Assembly: GCA_009778475.1 (NCBI GenBank) | Contig: WRJS01000035.1 | Location: forward strand, 1-32,082 | From: Kiritimatiellota bacterium | Lineage (GTDB): Bacteria; Verrucomicrobiota; Kiritimatiellia; RFP12; UBA1067 | Direction of reading: 5' to 3' | Length of the DNA: 32,082 nucleotides | Part shown: in pieces, positions 22,615 through 31,951 of the stretch | Position numbering within the stretch: position 1 is the stretch's first letter | How the letters are laid out: each line of letters starts with the position of its first letter | Notes under the pieces: model-generated | Told to the model about the DNA's origin: nothing | Seen by the model: only the letters and a program-made list of their open reading frames with translations | Databases searched by the model: none | Program-made: the position numbers and the translations under genes

Positions 22615-22637
22615 AATTCATCATTCCTAATCCTGCT

Positions 22638-24278
22638 TTACAGTTTCCCGGCCTCAACCATCTCCTCGACCTTCGCCATCTCCACGCGCGTGGCCAGATA
22701 CTCATACGGGTTGATGTCTGCGTCCTCAATCGCCTTCATCGCATCCGCCCAGCAATACTCCGCCTCGTTGAACAGCCGCGCCACGCGCTCCGCATACACG
22801 GGCAAAATCGGCTGAAGGTAAATGGCCAGCACGCGGAAGATGTTCAGCACGGAGGTCATCACCTGCCGCGCCGCCTCCGCATCCGTCTTGACCAGCGCCC
22901 ACGGCGCCTTCGTGTCGAAATACTGGTTCGCCGCGTCGGCGAGGGCGCGGACCTCGACCATGACCTTGCTGAAATCGCGGCTCTCGTAATGCCCCGCCAC
23001 GGTCTCCGCGCGGTCACGCGCCGCCTCCCACAGCGCCCGCCCCTCCGCGTCCATCACGCCCATCCTGCCGCCGAGCCGTTTGTGCAGCATCTGCGCCCCG
23101 CGTGAGGCGAGGTTGGTGATCTTGCCGACGAGGTCGGAGTTGACGCGGTTCACGAAGTCCTCCAGATTGAGGTCGAGGTCGTCCGTCGTGCCGTTCAGCT
23201 TGCACGCGTAGTAGAAGCGCAGGTCCTGCGGGTTCAGGTGGTCGAGGTACGTCCGCGCCTTGACGAACGTGCCTTTGGACTTGCTCATCTTCTCGCCGTT
23301 CACGGTGAGGAAGCCATGCACGAAAACCTGATCCGGCGGCTTCACGCCCGCGACGTGCAGCATCGCGGGCCAGAACAAACAATGGAAGCGCACGATGTCC
23401 TTGCCGATGAAGTGATAAAGCTCCGCCTCGGGGTTCGTCCACCAGTCGTCGAAATTCTGCCCGCGGCCGTCGCACCACTTTTTCAGCGAGGCCATGTAGC
23501 CGATGGGCGCGTCCACCCACACATAGAAAAACTTGCCCGGCCGCCCCGGAATCTCGAACCCGAAATATGGCGCGTCACGCGAGATGCACCAGCCGCGCAA
23601 CGGCTCGCTGAACCACTCCAAGAGTTTGTTCGCCACATCCGGCGCGGTGTGCTTCGGAATCCACGCTTGCAGGAAATCGCGGAACGGCTCAAGCTCGAAA
23701 AACAGGTGCTCGCTCTCGCGCATCACAGGCGGCTCGCCGCACGTCACGCACCGCGCATCCTTCAACTCCTCCGCCGCATACGTCTGGCCGCACACGTCGC
23801 ACGCGTCGCCGTACTGCCCGGCCGCGCCGCACTTCGGGCAGACCCCCTTCACGAAACGGTCCGGCAGGAACATCGCGTCCTTCTCGCAATACAGCTGCGG
23901 CAGCCTCTGCGTCGTGATTGCGCCGCTCTTCTCCATCGCCGCGAAAATCTCATAGCAGAACGCACGGTTCTCCGGCGCGTTCGTCGAATAGTAACTATCG
24001 AACGCGATCTGAAAATCCGCGAAGTCCTTGACGTGCTGCGCGTGGCTGCGTGCGATGAGCTCCTCGGGCGCGATACCCTCCGAGCGCGCGCGGATCATGA
24101 CCGGCGTGCCGTGCGTGTCATCCGCGCAGATGTAAAGGCACGCATGACCGCGCATCTTCTGGAAGCGCACCCAGAAATCCGTCTGGAGGTACTCCACCAG
24201 ATGCCCGATGTGAATGTCCCCGTTGGCATACGGCAACGCCGCCGTGACAACTATTCTGCGCTTCGTTCCTGACATACA
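22638..24278 (-). CDS. metG: Methionyl-tRNA synthetase
   Basis: Charges tRNA-Met with methionine in the cytoplasm. The 546-residue product starts at ATG 24278, with GAGGGG 6 nt upstream. The class I signature is TAALPYANGDIHIGHLVEYL, and GEKMSKSKGTFVKARTYL carries KMSKS. A zinc-binding insert has four CxxC-like knuckles (CPKCGAAGQYGDACDVCG, then RCVTCGEPP), typical of the long, E. coli-like type. FYVWVDAPIGYMASLKKW marks the methionine-binding core. An anticodon-binding helical domain follows. The C-terminal tRNA-binding (EMAP/TRBP) extension seen in some species is absent. Confidence 0.96.
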   Translation of the reverse strand, partial: CMSGTKRRIVVTAALPYANGDIHIGHLVEYLQTDFWVRFQKMRGHACLYICADDTHGTPVMIRARSEGIAPEELIARSHAQHVKDFADFQIAFDSYYSTNAPENRAFCYEIFAAMEKSGAITTQRLPQLYCEKDAMFLPDRFVKGVCPKCGAAGQYGDACDVCGQTYAAEELKDARCVTCGEPPVMRESEHLFFELEPFRDFLQAWIPKHTAPDVANKLLEWFSEPLRGWCISRDAPYFGFEIPGRPGKFFYVWVDAPIGYMASLKKWCDGRGQNFDDWWTNPEAELYHFIGKDIVRFHCLFWPAMLHVAGVKPPDQVFVHGFLTVNGEKMSKSKGTFVKARTYLDHLNPQDLRFYYACKLNGTTDDLDLNLEDFVNRVNSDLVGKITNLASRGAQMLHKRLGGRMGVMDAEGRALWEAARDRAETVAGHYESRDFSKVMVEVRALADAANQYFDTKAPWALVKTDAEAARQVMTSVLNIFRVLAIYLQPILPVYAERVARLFNEAEYCWADAMKAIEDADINPYEYLATRVEMAKVEEMVEAGKL

Positions 24279-24303
24279 AAACCCCTCAAAAGTGAAAAAC
24301 GAT

Positions 24304-24332
24304 AGTATAGCTCGACACACGCCCAAACACAA
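24304..24332 (-). promoter_or_regulatory. Putative promoter of metG
   Basis: On the minus strand TTGTGT (24327-24332), a 17-nt spacer and TATACT (24304-24309), giving a short leader of about 20 nt to ATG 24278. Confidence 0.55.
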
Positions 24333-24595
24333 TCCCAAAAGGTGGGGGATGGCACGTCGGGAATTCCCAAAGCAATGGCGCGCAAGATGCGTCGCTGCCC
24401 TTTAAATGACTATATCGTAATCCCTAATGCGTAATCCGGTTTAACGTCACAACCAGAAATGAACCACGAAAAACACGAAAGACGCGAAAATGGATGAAGG
24501 ATTTTTTTTGACAGGATGAACAGGATTTCGCTTCGGGCGCATTATGGGTTTTAAGCAAAATGGACACAATTTTTGGGTTTCATGCGGTCGCGTTG
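24333..24595. other. Non-coding region with repeat phrases
   Basis: Between the 3' end of the NAD(P)HX repair gene and the metG promoter. It contains AACCACGAAAAACACGAAAG (24465-24484), GACAGGATGAACAGGATT (complement of the phrase repeated at 6030-6500) and AAAATGGACACAATTTT (24557-24573), a remnant of the terminal-inverted-repeat element. No gene seen. Confidence 0.65.
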
Positions 24596-26164
24596 CTACA
24601 GCATCTGGAACGCCGAGGGGAGGTGGCGGGCGAGGGTGGTGGCGGTGAGGGAGGTTTGGGCGCCGGAGAAGGCGGCGGCGTCGCCTGCAGCGCCGTGCGC
24701 CCATACGGCGGCCGCGGCGGCGCGGACGCTGTCGCCGTTTTGCGCCCAGAGCGCGGCGACCATGCCGGCCAGCACGTCGCCCGTCCCGCCCGTGGCCATG
24801 CCGGGGTTGCCGGTGCGGTTGAGCAGCGGCACGCCGCCGGGGGCGCAGACGAGCGTCCCCGCGCCTTTCAGCACGACGGTGGCGCGGAAGGTGTCCGCCA
24901 ACAGGCGCACGGCGCGGAGGCGGTCGCGCTGGATATCTGCGACCGTGCATCCCAGCAGACGGGCGGCCTCGCCGGGGTGCGGGGTGAGGCTCAGTTGCTG
25001 GCCGTCGCGCGGCCTCCATGCGCGGGCCTCGTGCAGTTGCGCGAGGGCGTTCAACCCGTCGGCATCAAGGACGATGCGGGTGCCGGGCGTGGACAGGAGA
25101 CAGGCGACAAGTTCGGCGGCATCATGCCCCTGCGTCAACCCAGGGCCAATGACCATGGCGTCGAACGTCGTTTCTGCGATTGGCGCGAGGCTTGAGCGCG
25201 TGAGCGTGCCTTGCGGTGCGACGAGGGCGCTGAGGGTAGCCTCGGGCGCCCATGCGGCGGCGGCAAAAGCGCTGTGTTGCGGCACGGCGAGCGTCACGAG
25301 CCCCGCGCCGCTCTTCAACGCGCCCAGCGCGGCCAGGACGGGGGCGTGGGGGTAGGCGGAGGAGCCGCCGAGGACGCAGATATGGCCGCACGTCCCTTTA
25401 TGCGCGTCCCAAGGGCGGGGGGGGAAGGCGGCGCGGAGTTCGGGGAGGGCGATGAGGCCGCAGGGGGTGTCGGCAGGGGCGGCGTCGCAGAGGGCAGGGG
25501 GGAGGCCGAGGTCGGCGACTTCGAGGTGGCCGGAGAGCCTCGCGACGGCATCGCTGATGAAGCAGGGCTTGGGGCGGCCGAACGTCACGGTGGCATCCGC
25601 GTGGACGGCCGCGCCGGGCATCTCGCCTGTGTCGCCGTTGACGCCGGAGGGGAGGTCGGCGGACACGACCAGCGCGGGGCCGCGCATCTGGTTGACCCAG
25701 CGGATGGCGCGTTCGGCAACGCCCGATGGCGCACCCTTGCACCCTGAACCCAAAATGCCGTCCACGACGATGCAGGGGCGCCCCAGCAGCATCTGCGAGG
25801 GGGAATCGGCGCTGTCCCAACTTTCGGGGGTGTCGAGGACAGAGCAGGGGACACCGGCGGCGTGCATCTCGTCCCATGCGGTATGTGCGTCCCCGCGCAG
25901 GGCATCGGGGGCGCAGGTCAGCAGGGCGTGTGCGCGGAAGCCGTCCTCGTGCAGGCAGCGTGCGGCCACGCAAGCGTCGCCGCCGTTGTTGCCGTGCCCT
26001 GCGACGAGCACGACCTTGCGCGTGTTGCGCAGGTTTGCGAGCCGTGCGGCGGCGGCGGCCAGCGCGACCCCGGCGCGGCGCATCAACAGCATGAGGGGGA
26101 AGCCCCCGGTCGCGGCGGCGGCCAGTTCAGCGTTCCGCATCTGTTCGATTGTGAGGAAGTGCAT
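24596..26164 (-). CDS. nnr: Bifunctional NAD(P)H-hydrate epimerase / ADP-dependent dehydratase
   Basis: Repairs damaged NAD(P)H (R/S-NADHX) in the cytoplasm. 522 residues, the usual fused length. The N-terminal YjeF domain has VVLVAGHGNNGGDACVAARC, VDGILGSGCKG and SADLPSGVNGDTG. The C-terminal ribokinase-like NnrD domain (from about 240) has GTCGHICVLGGSSAYPHAPV, MVIGPGLTQG, IVLDADGLNAL, LTPHPGEAARLLG, VVLKGAGTLV and GNPGMATGGTGDVLAGM. No key motif is missing. It lies upstream of metG on the same strand with 317 nt between them, so it is probably a separate unit. Confidence 0.95.
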   Translation of the reverse strand: MHFLTIEQMRNAELAAAATGGFPLMLLMRRAGVALAAAAARLANLRNTRKVVLVAGHGNNGGDACVAARCLHEDGFRAHALLTCAPDALRGDAHTAWDEMHAAGVPCSVLDTPESWDSADSPSQMLLGRPCIVVDGILGSGCKGAPSGVAERAIRWVNQMRGPALVVSADLPSGVNGDTGEMPGAAVHADATVTFGRPKPCFISDAVARLSGHLEVADLGLPPALCDAAPADTPCGLIALPELRAAFPPRPWDAHKGTCGHICVLGGSSAYPHAPVLAALGALKSGAGLVTLAVPQHSAFAAAAWAPEATLSALVAPQGTLTRSSLAPIAETTFDAMVIGPGLTQGHDAAELVACLLSTPGTRIVLDADGLNALAQLHEARAWRPRDGQQLSLTPHPGEAARLLGCTVADIQRDRLRAVRLLADTFRATVVLKGAGTLVCAPGGVPLLNRTGNPGMATGGTGDVLAGMVAALWAQNGDSVRAAAAAVWAHGAAGDAAAFSGAQTSLTATTLARHLPSAFQML

Positions 26165-26343
26165 GGGGTGGGGAGTTTTTAGCGGAGAGTTTCTAGTTTT
26201 TAGTTTCTAGTTTCTAGTTTTTAGTTTCGGGGTTCTGGGTTCGGGTTCTCTTGAAAACGTTTTCAAGGGTAGCAAACGGCAGAGCGGAATGCAAGGCGAA
26301 ATGCCTTATTAAATTAGAAATTAGGAATTAGGAATTAGGAATG
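26165..26343. other. Upstream region of nnr with short tandem repeats
   Basis: It contains a TTTCTAG/TTTTTAG heptamer array (26180-26225), an 18-bp palindrome listed separately and AATTAGGA octamers (26312-26340). No gene seen, and no convincing -10/-35 pair was found for nnr. Confidence 0.6.
26250..26267. promoter_or_regulatory. Perfect 18-bp palindrome, LacI/cre-like operator candidate
   Basis: CTTGAAAACGTTTTCAAG, fully self-complementary with a central CG, 86 bp before the nnr start. It fits the TGWAANCGNTNWCA pattern of LacI/GalR-family sites. No regulator gene is in the window. Confidence 0.5.
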
Positions 26344-26699
26344 GGCCGGGAGCGCAAGGTGCCGGGAGCGCAAGTGCCGGGAGCGCAGGGCTTCCGCCCT
26401 GCAACGAGACGATTGAAGGGACTACGGACTACGGGACTACGGGACTACGGCTGTGGGGGGACGAAGGGGACCTAAGGGACCTAAGGGACTTAAGAGACTT
26501 AAGGGACTTAAGGGACTTAAGAGACAAACACCTTCGTCTCCTATGTCCCTTAGGTCCCTTTTGTCCCTTTTCGTAGTCCCGTAGTCCCGGTGTCCCGTAG
26601 TCCGGCACCATGCAGGGCGGAAGCCCTGCGCTCCCGGCACTTGCGCTCCCGGCACTTGCGCTCCCGGTACTTGCGCTCCCGGCACCTTGCGCTCCCGGC
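26344..26699. repeat. 356-bp nested inverted repeat
   Basis: Outer arms: two partial GCCGGGAGCGCAAG units and a full GGAA-hairpin repeat (26376-26404) on the left; the complementary full repeat (26611-26638) and four ACTTGCGCTCCCGGC-like units (26639-26699) on the right. Inner arms: GGACTACGG octamers (26415-26450) pair with CGTAGTCCCGTAGTCCC (26573-26603). A core 9-bp array (GGGACCTAA/GGGACTTAA, 26468-26523) pairs partly with TCCCTTAGGTCCCTTTTGTC. It starts 2 bp after the stop codon of the second beta-helix gene and could serve as its terminator. Confidence 0.85.
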
Positions 26700-26701
26700 G
26701 G

Positions 26702-29700
26702 CTATGGCGCCTCAATCCTGAAGAAGGCTTTGGTCTCGGCGACGGGGAGGATGACGGTGAGGGTGGCGGTGCCGCCGCCGTGGTCATCGAGGGAGCAGGG
26801 CGGGAAGGAGAAGTCGCCCAGATCCGCGAGGTCGAGCCACATTCGGGCGTGGACGGTGGGGGGCAACGTCCCCTCGTAGGTGAAGTCGAGGGCAATCCAG
26901 CGCATGGGGCCGCTGGGGATGGAGTCGCCGACGGTGATGCGGGTGATGAGGAGGAGGGTGAGGTCGTCGTCGTCGTCGCCGCCGTCGCCGGGGGGGACGG
27001 ATCCGAACTCGTAGGCGCCCATGTCCACGCGGTCGCCCCAGATGCGGAGGTTGCCGTCGAGGTCGAGGTCCCATGTGACATACCCGTCGTCGCCCGCGTC
27101 AATGCACTTGGATCCGGACTGGAGGCGGTAGTCGCCCGTGGCGGGGTTGACGAAGAGGGGGTCGAGGGTGATGTTGCCGCCGCCGTCGTACTGATTCACC
27201 GGCATCGGCGCGGTGCAGGAGCAGGTGAAGGTGCTGTTGTAATGGTTGGGGCCGTCGGGGGCGGTGTTCCCCCAGACGATGCAGTTGTTCAGCGTGCCGT
27301 CATACGACCCGCCGCTGTGTTCCGCCGCCGTGTTGCCCGCGAGCGTGCAGTTGGCCAGCGTGCCGAAATACGACCCGCCTCCGTAATACGCCGAGTTGCC
27401 CGTGAGGAGGCAGTTGTTGAGCGTGCCGTCAGACGACCCGCCGCCGCAACCCGGGAAGATGATGCCGCTCGCCGCATTGCCCGTGAGCGTGCAGTGGTTG
27501 AGCGTGCAGCCATGCGCGCCGCCGCCCGCTTCCTCCGCCGTGTTGCCCGTCAGGAGGCAGTTGTTGAGCGTGCCGTCGGACGCGCCGCCGCCGTAACCCG
27601 CCCGGTTGTCCGACAGGGTACAGTTGGCCAGCGTACTGCCGTACGCGCCGCCGCCGTAGCCTGCGTTGTTGCCCGAGAGCATGCAGTTGTTGAGCGTACC
27701 CTCATACGCGCCGCCGCCGATGTATGCCGCGTTGTACATGAGCGTGCAGTTGTCCAGCGTGCAGTCATACACGCCGCCGCCACAGGCTTCCACGGTGTCG
27801 GAGCCCAACACCGTGTTGTACATGAGCCGGCAGTTGTCCAGCGTGCATTCATGCGCACCGCCGCCGTAGTACAGCGCGGTGTTGCCGATGAGCGTGCAGT
27901 TGGTCAACGTGCCGCTGCACGCGCCGCCGCCGTCGATGGCAAGCCCGTTCAGCAGGGTGAAGCCGGAGAGGCGGGCGTTGCCGTCGAAGCCGTAGGGCGA
28001 GTACAGCGTGGCGCAACGCGCGATCCCGCCGCCGTCAATGAAGGTTTGCGCGTCGCCGTTGACGCTTTGGATGGTGATGGACTCGCCGACGACGGCGAAG
28101 GCGGCGTAGGTGCCGTTGGTCACGAGCACAATGTCGCCGGAGAGGGTGGCGCAATCCGCCGCGCCTTGGAGGGTGCGCTTGGCGGTGGCCCAGGAGAGGC
28201 CGTCGCCGTTGTCGTTGGACTTGTTCCTGTCCACGTGGAACACGACGCCGCTGGGCTGGGAGCCGTGTTCGTAGCAGCCCATGTCCACGCGGCCGCCCCA
28301 GATGCGGTGGTTGCCGTCGAGGTCGCGGAGCCCGGCGGCGCGGGCGTTGTCGCCGGCGTTGACGCAGGGGGAGCCGGGTGGGGGCTGGAGGTGGTAGTCG
28401 CCCGTGGCGGGGTTGACGAAGAGGGGGTCGAGGGTGATGTTGCCGCCGCCATCGTAAGACCCCGTCGGCATCGGTGTCGTGCAGGAGAAGGCGAACGTGG
28501 CCTGGTAATGGTTGGTGTTCGATCCGCTGGTGATGGTGTTCCCCCAGACGATGCAGTTGACCAGCGTGCCGCCGCGCGCGCCGCCGCTGCCGTATGCCGA
28601 GTTGCCCACGATCGTGCAGTTGGCCAGCGTTCCGGCGAACGACCCGCCGCCGCTGAGATCCGCCGTGTTGCCCGTCAGAAGGCAGTTGTTGAGCGTGCCG
28701 TTGGACGCGCCGCCGCCGCTGGCCCGCGCCGAGTTGCCCGTGAACACGCAGTTGTCCAGCGTGCCGTAAAACGACCCGCCGCCGATGTATGCCGCGTTGT
28801 GCGTGAGCGTACAGTTGACCAGTTCGCTCTGATACGCGCCGCCGCCGTAGTATGCCTCGTTGCGCGTGAGCGTGCAGTCGAACAGCCAGCCTTCATACGC
28901 GCCGCCGCCGTATCCGTTCGCCCAGTTGCCCGAGAGCAAACACTCGAACAGCCCGCAATCATTCGCGCCGCCGCCGTCGTAAGCGGCGGTGTTATTCGTG
29001 AGTACGCAGTTGACCAGCGTGCTGTAGTCCGCGCCGCCGCCGTAGTCCGCCATGTTGTCCGTGAGCGTGCAATCACGCAGTTCTGATTCAATCGCGCCGC
29101 CGCCGTATTCTGCCGTGTTGCCCACGAGCGCGCAGTCGAACAGTTCTGAGTCAGTCGCGCCGCCGCCGTAGTATGCCTCATTGCGCGTGAGCGTGCAGTT
29201 GGTCAGCGTGCCGTAGCACGCACCGCCGCCGCCGCCCGCCTCGTTGCCCGTGAGCGTGCAGTTGGCCAGTTCACTCAAATACGCGCCGCCGCCGAAGTCC
29301 GCCCAGTTGTCCGTGAGCGTGCAGTGGTTGAGCGTGCCGCCATACGCGCCGCCGCCCCATTCCGCCGCGTTGTCCGTGAGCACGCAGTGGTTGAGCGTGC
29401 CGCCGTACGACCCGCCGCCGCAACCCGGGTTAATGCTAATCGTGAGGCCCGCTTCGCCGTTGGGGTCCCCGCCCGTCAGCGTGAAGCCTGAAAGCACGGT
29501 GTTGGTGTGCGCTTCGTCCGTCCCCAGCGTGGCGCAACGACTCCCGCCGCCGCCGTTAATGAAGGTGTGTTCCGCGCCGTTGACGCTCTGGATGGTGATG
29601 GCGCGGTTGCCGACCACAATGGGCCAGTAGGTGCCGTTGGTCACGATCACCGTGTCGCCCGCGACGATGGCGAGGTCAATGGCCGACTGGATATCCTGCT

Positions 29701-31951
29701 TGGCGGTGGCCCATGAGCGCCCGTCGCCGTTGTCGTCGGGGCGTTCCCAGTCCACATAAAAGACGGTGGCGGGTCGGGGAGTGTGCTCGTAGGCGCCCAT
29801 GTCCACCGCGCTGCCGTGGATGCGCGGGTTGCCGTCGAGGTCGAACCCCCACGGGGCGTGCCCGTCGCTGCCCGCGTCAATGCAGGGGGAGGTGGATCGG
29901 AGGCGGTAGTTCCCGGCCACCGCGTCCACGAAGAGGGGGTCATCGTCAATGTTGCCGCCGCCGTCGTACCCGTCCACCGGCGCGGGCGCCGTGCAGGAGA
30001 AGTTGAAGGTGCTGAAGTTATAGTTGCTGTACGGTCCGCTGGTGACGGTGTTCCCCCAGACAATGCAGTTGTTCAGCGTGCCGCCACTCGCCCCGCCGCC
30101 GTTAGAGTACGCCGAGTTGCCTGCGAGCGTGCAGTTGGTCAGCGTGCCGGACAACACCCCGCCGCCCCAGGTGCCCGCCCTATTATCCGTGAGCAGGCAG
30201 TTGTTGAGCGCGGCGTCGAACGCGCCGCCGCCGGAATTGTACGCCGTGTTGCCCGAGAGCGTGCAGTGGCTCAGCGTGCCGTAAGCCGCGCCGCCACCGT
30301 ACTCCGCCTCATTACGCCAAAGCGTGCAGTTGTTGAGCGTGGCTTCGTATGCGCCGCCGCCATATTCCCTCGCCCAGTTGGCCCAAAACCAGCAGTCGTT
30401 CAACGTGCCGTAAGCCGCGCCGCCACCGTCGAACTCCGCATTGTTGCCCAAAAGCCAGCAGTTGTCCAGCGTGCAGTGGTACGCGCCGCCGCCGGAATTG
30501 TACGCCGCGTTGCCCGAGAGCGTGCAGTGGCTCAGCGTGCCGTAAGCCGCGCCGCCGCCGTAGTATGCTTCGTTATCCGTGAACCAGCAGTCGTTCAGCG
30601 TGCCGCCATACGACCCGCCGCCGTAGTATTGTCCAACCGTGACGCTCGCGTGGGCGGCATCCCCGTCCATCAGCGTGAAGCCCGTGAGCACGGTGGCGGT
30701 GTGCGTGCTGGACGTCCCCAGCGTGGCGCAGCGGTTGGTGCCGCCGCCGTCGATGAAGGTCTCGTCCGCGCCCTCGACGCTCTGGATGGTGATGGCGCGG
30801 TTGGCGGTCGCGATGGGCGCGTAGGTGCCGTTGGTGACGACCACCGTGTCGCCCGCGATGACGGCGAGGTCGATCGCGGCCTGGAGGGTGCGCTTGGCAG
30901 TGGCCCATGAAAGCCCGTCGCCGCTGTCGTTGAGACGCAGTTCGTTGACGTAAAAGATCGCGGCGGGGCGGGGCGTGTACTCGTAGGCGCCCATGTCCAC
31001 CGCGTCGCCGTGGATGCGCGGGTTGCCGTCGAGGTCGAAATCCCACGTGGCGTACTGGTCGTCGCCCTTGCCGATGCAGGGGGAGGCGGGTTGAAGGCGG
31101 AAGTCGCCGCCCACGAACAACGGGTTCTGCGCGATGTTGCCCCCGCCGTCGTACGGATCCACCGGCATGGGCGCGGCGCAGGAGAAGTTGAAGGTGCTGT
31201 TGAAATGGTTGCTGTACGTGCCGCTGATGACGTTGTTCCCCCAGACGATGCAGTTGTTCAGCGTGCCGTAGGACGACCCGCCGCCGTGGGACAACGCCTC
31301 GTTGCCCGAGAGCGTGCAGTTGACCAGCGTTCCGCCATGCGCCCCGCCGCCCGCGCCCGCCGCCTCGTTGCCCCAGAGCAAGCAGTTGGTCAGCGTGCCG
31401 TCAAGCGCGCCGCCAAACGCGCCGCCAAACGCGCCGCCGCCGTAGTATGCCGTGTTGGCCGTGAGCGTGCAGTTGTCCAGCGTGCCGTAGGACGACCCGC
31501 CGCCGTTGGACAACGCATCGTTGTTCGTGAGGGCGCAGTTGACCAGTGCGCATCGATGCGCCCCGCCGCCGTAGGACGCATAGTTGAGCACGAGCGTGCA
31601 GTTGATCAGCGTGCTCCGATACGCCCCGCCGCCGTAGACTGCGTCGTTGAGCGTGAGCGTGCAGTTGACCAGCGTGCCGCAAATCGCCCCGCCGCCGTAG
31701 TTCTGGGAAATGGCGGCGGGGAAGGCGTTTCCGGTCGTCAGCGTGAACCCCTCCAGCACGGTGTTGGTGTGCGTGCTGAGCGTCCCCAGCGTGGCGCAGC
31801 GGTTGGTGAAGCCGCCGTCGATGAACGTGACGCTTGCGCCCCCCGTGCTTTCGATGCGGATGGCCTTGTTGCCGGTCGAGATGGGCCAGTACGTGCCGGG
31901 TTCTACGAGCAGCACATCACCTGGGTTAGCGCTGCTGATAGCCTCCTGGAG
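26702..31951 (-). CDS. Giant secreted beta-helix (choice-of-anchor Q type) protein, four modules, 5' end lost
   Basis: Reliable coding runs from about 31951 (LQEAISSANPGDVLLVEPGT) to the stop at 26702, about 1750 residues. The start and signal peptide are missing because the sequence decays into poly-C/G. Four modules follow one another. From the second module on, each begins with a header (IFYVNELRLNDSGDGLSWAT, then IDGGGTNRCATL); the first header is cut by the missing N-terminus. Many 23-25 residue repeats follow (GGGAY-x-GTLNNCTLTGN), then a tail (NNCIVWGNT, YDGGGNI, DPLFV, SPCIDAG, DLDGNPRI, VDMGAYE). After an acidic linker (GDGGDDDDDL) comes a beta-rich C-terminal domain ending AFFRIEAP. 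No autotransporter barrel is visible. It is a paralogue of the gene at 1-3164. An extracellular adhesive role is inferred from family. Confidence 0.88.
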   Translation of the reverse strand, partial: LQEAISSANPGDVLLVEPGTYWPISTGNKAIRIESTGGASVTFIDGGFTNRCATLGTLSTHTNTVLEGFTLTTGNAFPAAISQNYGGGAICGTLVNCTLTLNDAVYGGGAYRSTLINCTLVLNYASYGGGAHRCALVNCALTNNDALSNGGGSSYGTLDNCTLTANTAYYGGGAFGGAFGGALDGTLTNCLLWGNEAAGAGGGAHGGTLVNCTLSGNEALSHGGGSSYGTLNNCIVWGNNVISGTYSNHFNSTFNFSCAAPMPVDPYDGGGNIAQNPLFVGGDFRLQPASPCIGKGDDQYATWDFDLDGNPRIHGDAVDMGAYEYTPRPAAIFYVNELRLNDSGDGLSWATAKRTLQAAIDLAVIAGDTVVVTNGTYAPIATANRAITIQSVEGADETFIDGGGTNRCATLGTSSTHTATVLTGFTLMDGDAAHASVTVGQYYGGGSYGGTLNDCWFTDNEAYYGGGAAYGTLSHCTLSGNAAYNSGGGAYHCTLDNCWLLGNNAEFDGGGAAYGTLNDCWFWANWAREYGGGAYEATLNNCTLWRNEAEYGGGAAYGTLSHCTLSGNTAYNSGGGAFDAALNNCLLTDNRAGTWGGGVLSGTLTNCTLAGNSAYSNGGGASGGTLNNCIVWGNTVTSGPYSNYNFSTFNFSCTAPAPVDGYDGGGNIDDDPLFVDAVAGNYRLRSTSPCIDAGSDGHAPWGFDLDGNPRIHGSAVDMGAYEHTPRPATVFYVDWERPDDNGDGRSWATAKQDIQSAIDLAIVAGDTVIVTNGTYWPIVVGNRAITIQSVNGAEHTFINGGGGSRCATLGTDEAHTNTVLSGFTLTGGDPNGEAGLTISINPGCGGGSYGGTLNHCVLTDNAAEWGGGAYGGTLNHCTLTDNWADFGGGAYLSELANCTLTGNEAGGGGGACYGTLTNCTLTRNEAYYGGGATDSELFDCALVGNTAEYGGGAIESELRDCTLTDNMADYGGGADYSTLVNCVLTNNTAAYDGGGANDCGLFECLLSGNWANGYGGGAYEGWLFDCTLTRNEAYYGGGAYQSELVNCTLTHNAAYIGGGSFYGTLDNCVFTGNSARASGGGASNGTLNNCLLTGNTADLSGGGSFAGTLANCTIVGNSAYGSGGARGGTLVNCIVWGNTITSGSNTNHYQATFAFSCTTPMPTGSYDGGGNITLDPLFVNPATGDYHLQPPPGSPCVNAGDNARAAGLRDLDGNHRIWGGRVDMGCYEHGSQPSGVVFHVDRNKSNDNGDGLSWATAKRTLQGAADCATLSGDIVLVTNGTYAAFAVVGESITIQSVNGDAQTFIDGGGIARCATLYSPYGFDGNARLSGFTLLNGLAIDGGGACSGTLTNCTLIGNTALYYGGGAHECTLDNCRLMYNTVLGSDTVEACGGGVYDCTLDNCTLMYNAAYIGGGAYEGTLNNCMLSGNNAGYGGGAYGSTLANCTLSDNRAGYGGGASDGTLNNCLLTGNTAEEAGGGAHGCTLNHCTLTGNAASGIIFPGCGGGSSDGTLNNCLLTGNSAYYGGGSYFGTLANCTLAGNTAAEHSGGSYDGTLNNCIVWGNTAPDGPNHYNSTFTCSCTAPMPVNQYDGGGNITLDPLFVNPATGDYRLQSGSKCIDAGDDGYVTWDLDLDGNLRIWGDRVDMGAYEFGSVPPGDGGDDDDDLTLLLITRITVGDSIPSGPMRWIALDFTYEGTLPPTVHARMWLDLADLGDFSFPPCSLDDHGGGTATLTVILPVAETKAFFRIEAP

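Noticed and set aside
26687..29086. Long plus-strand open frame (799 codons) opposite the second beta-helix gene
   Set aside because: Its translation is a periodic VVQRAVIRPAA pattern, the antisense of the GGGAY repeats. The minus-strand frame has family motifs and this one has none.
29783..30910. Plus-strand open frame of 375 codons
   Set aside because: Same antisense periodicity as above; no independent start signals or domain.
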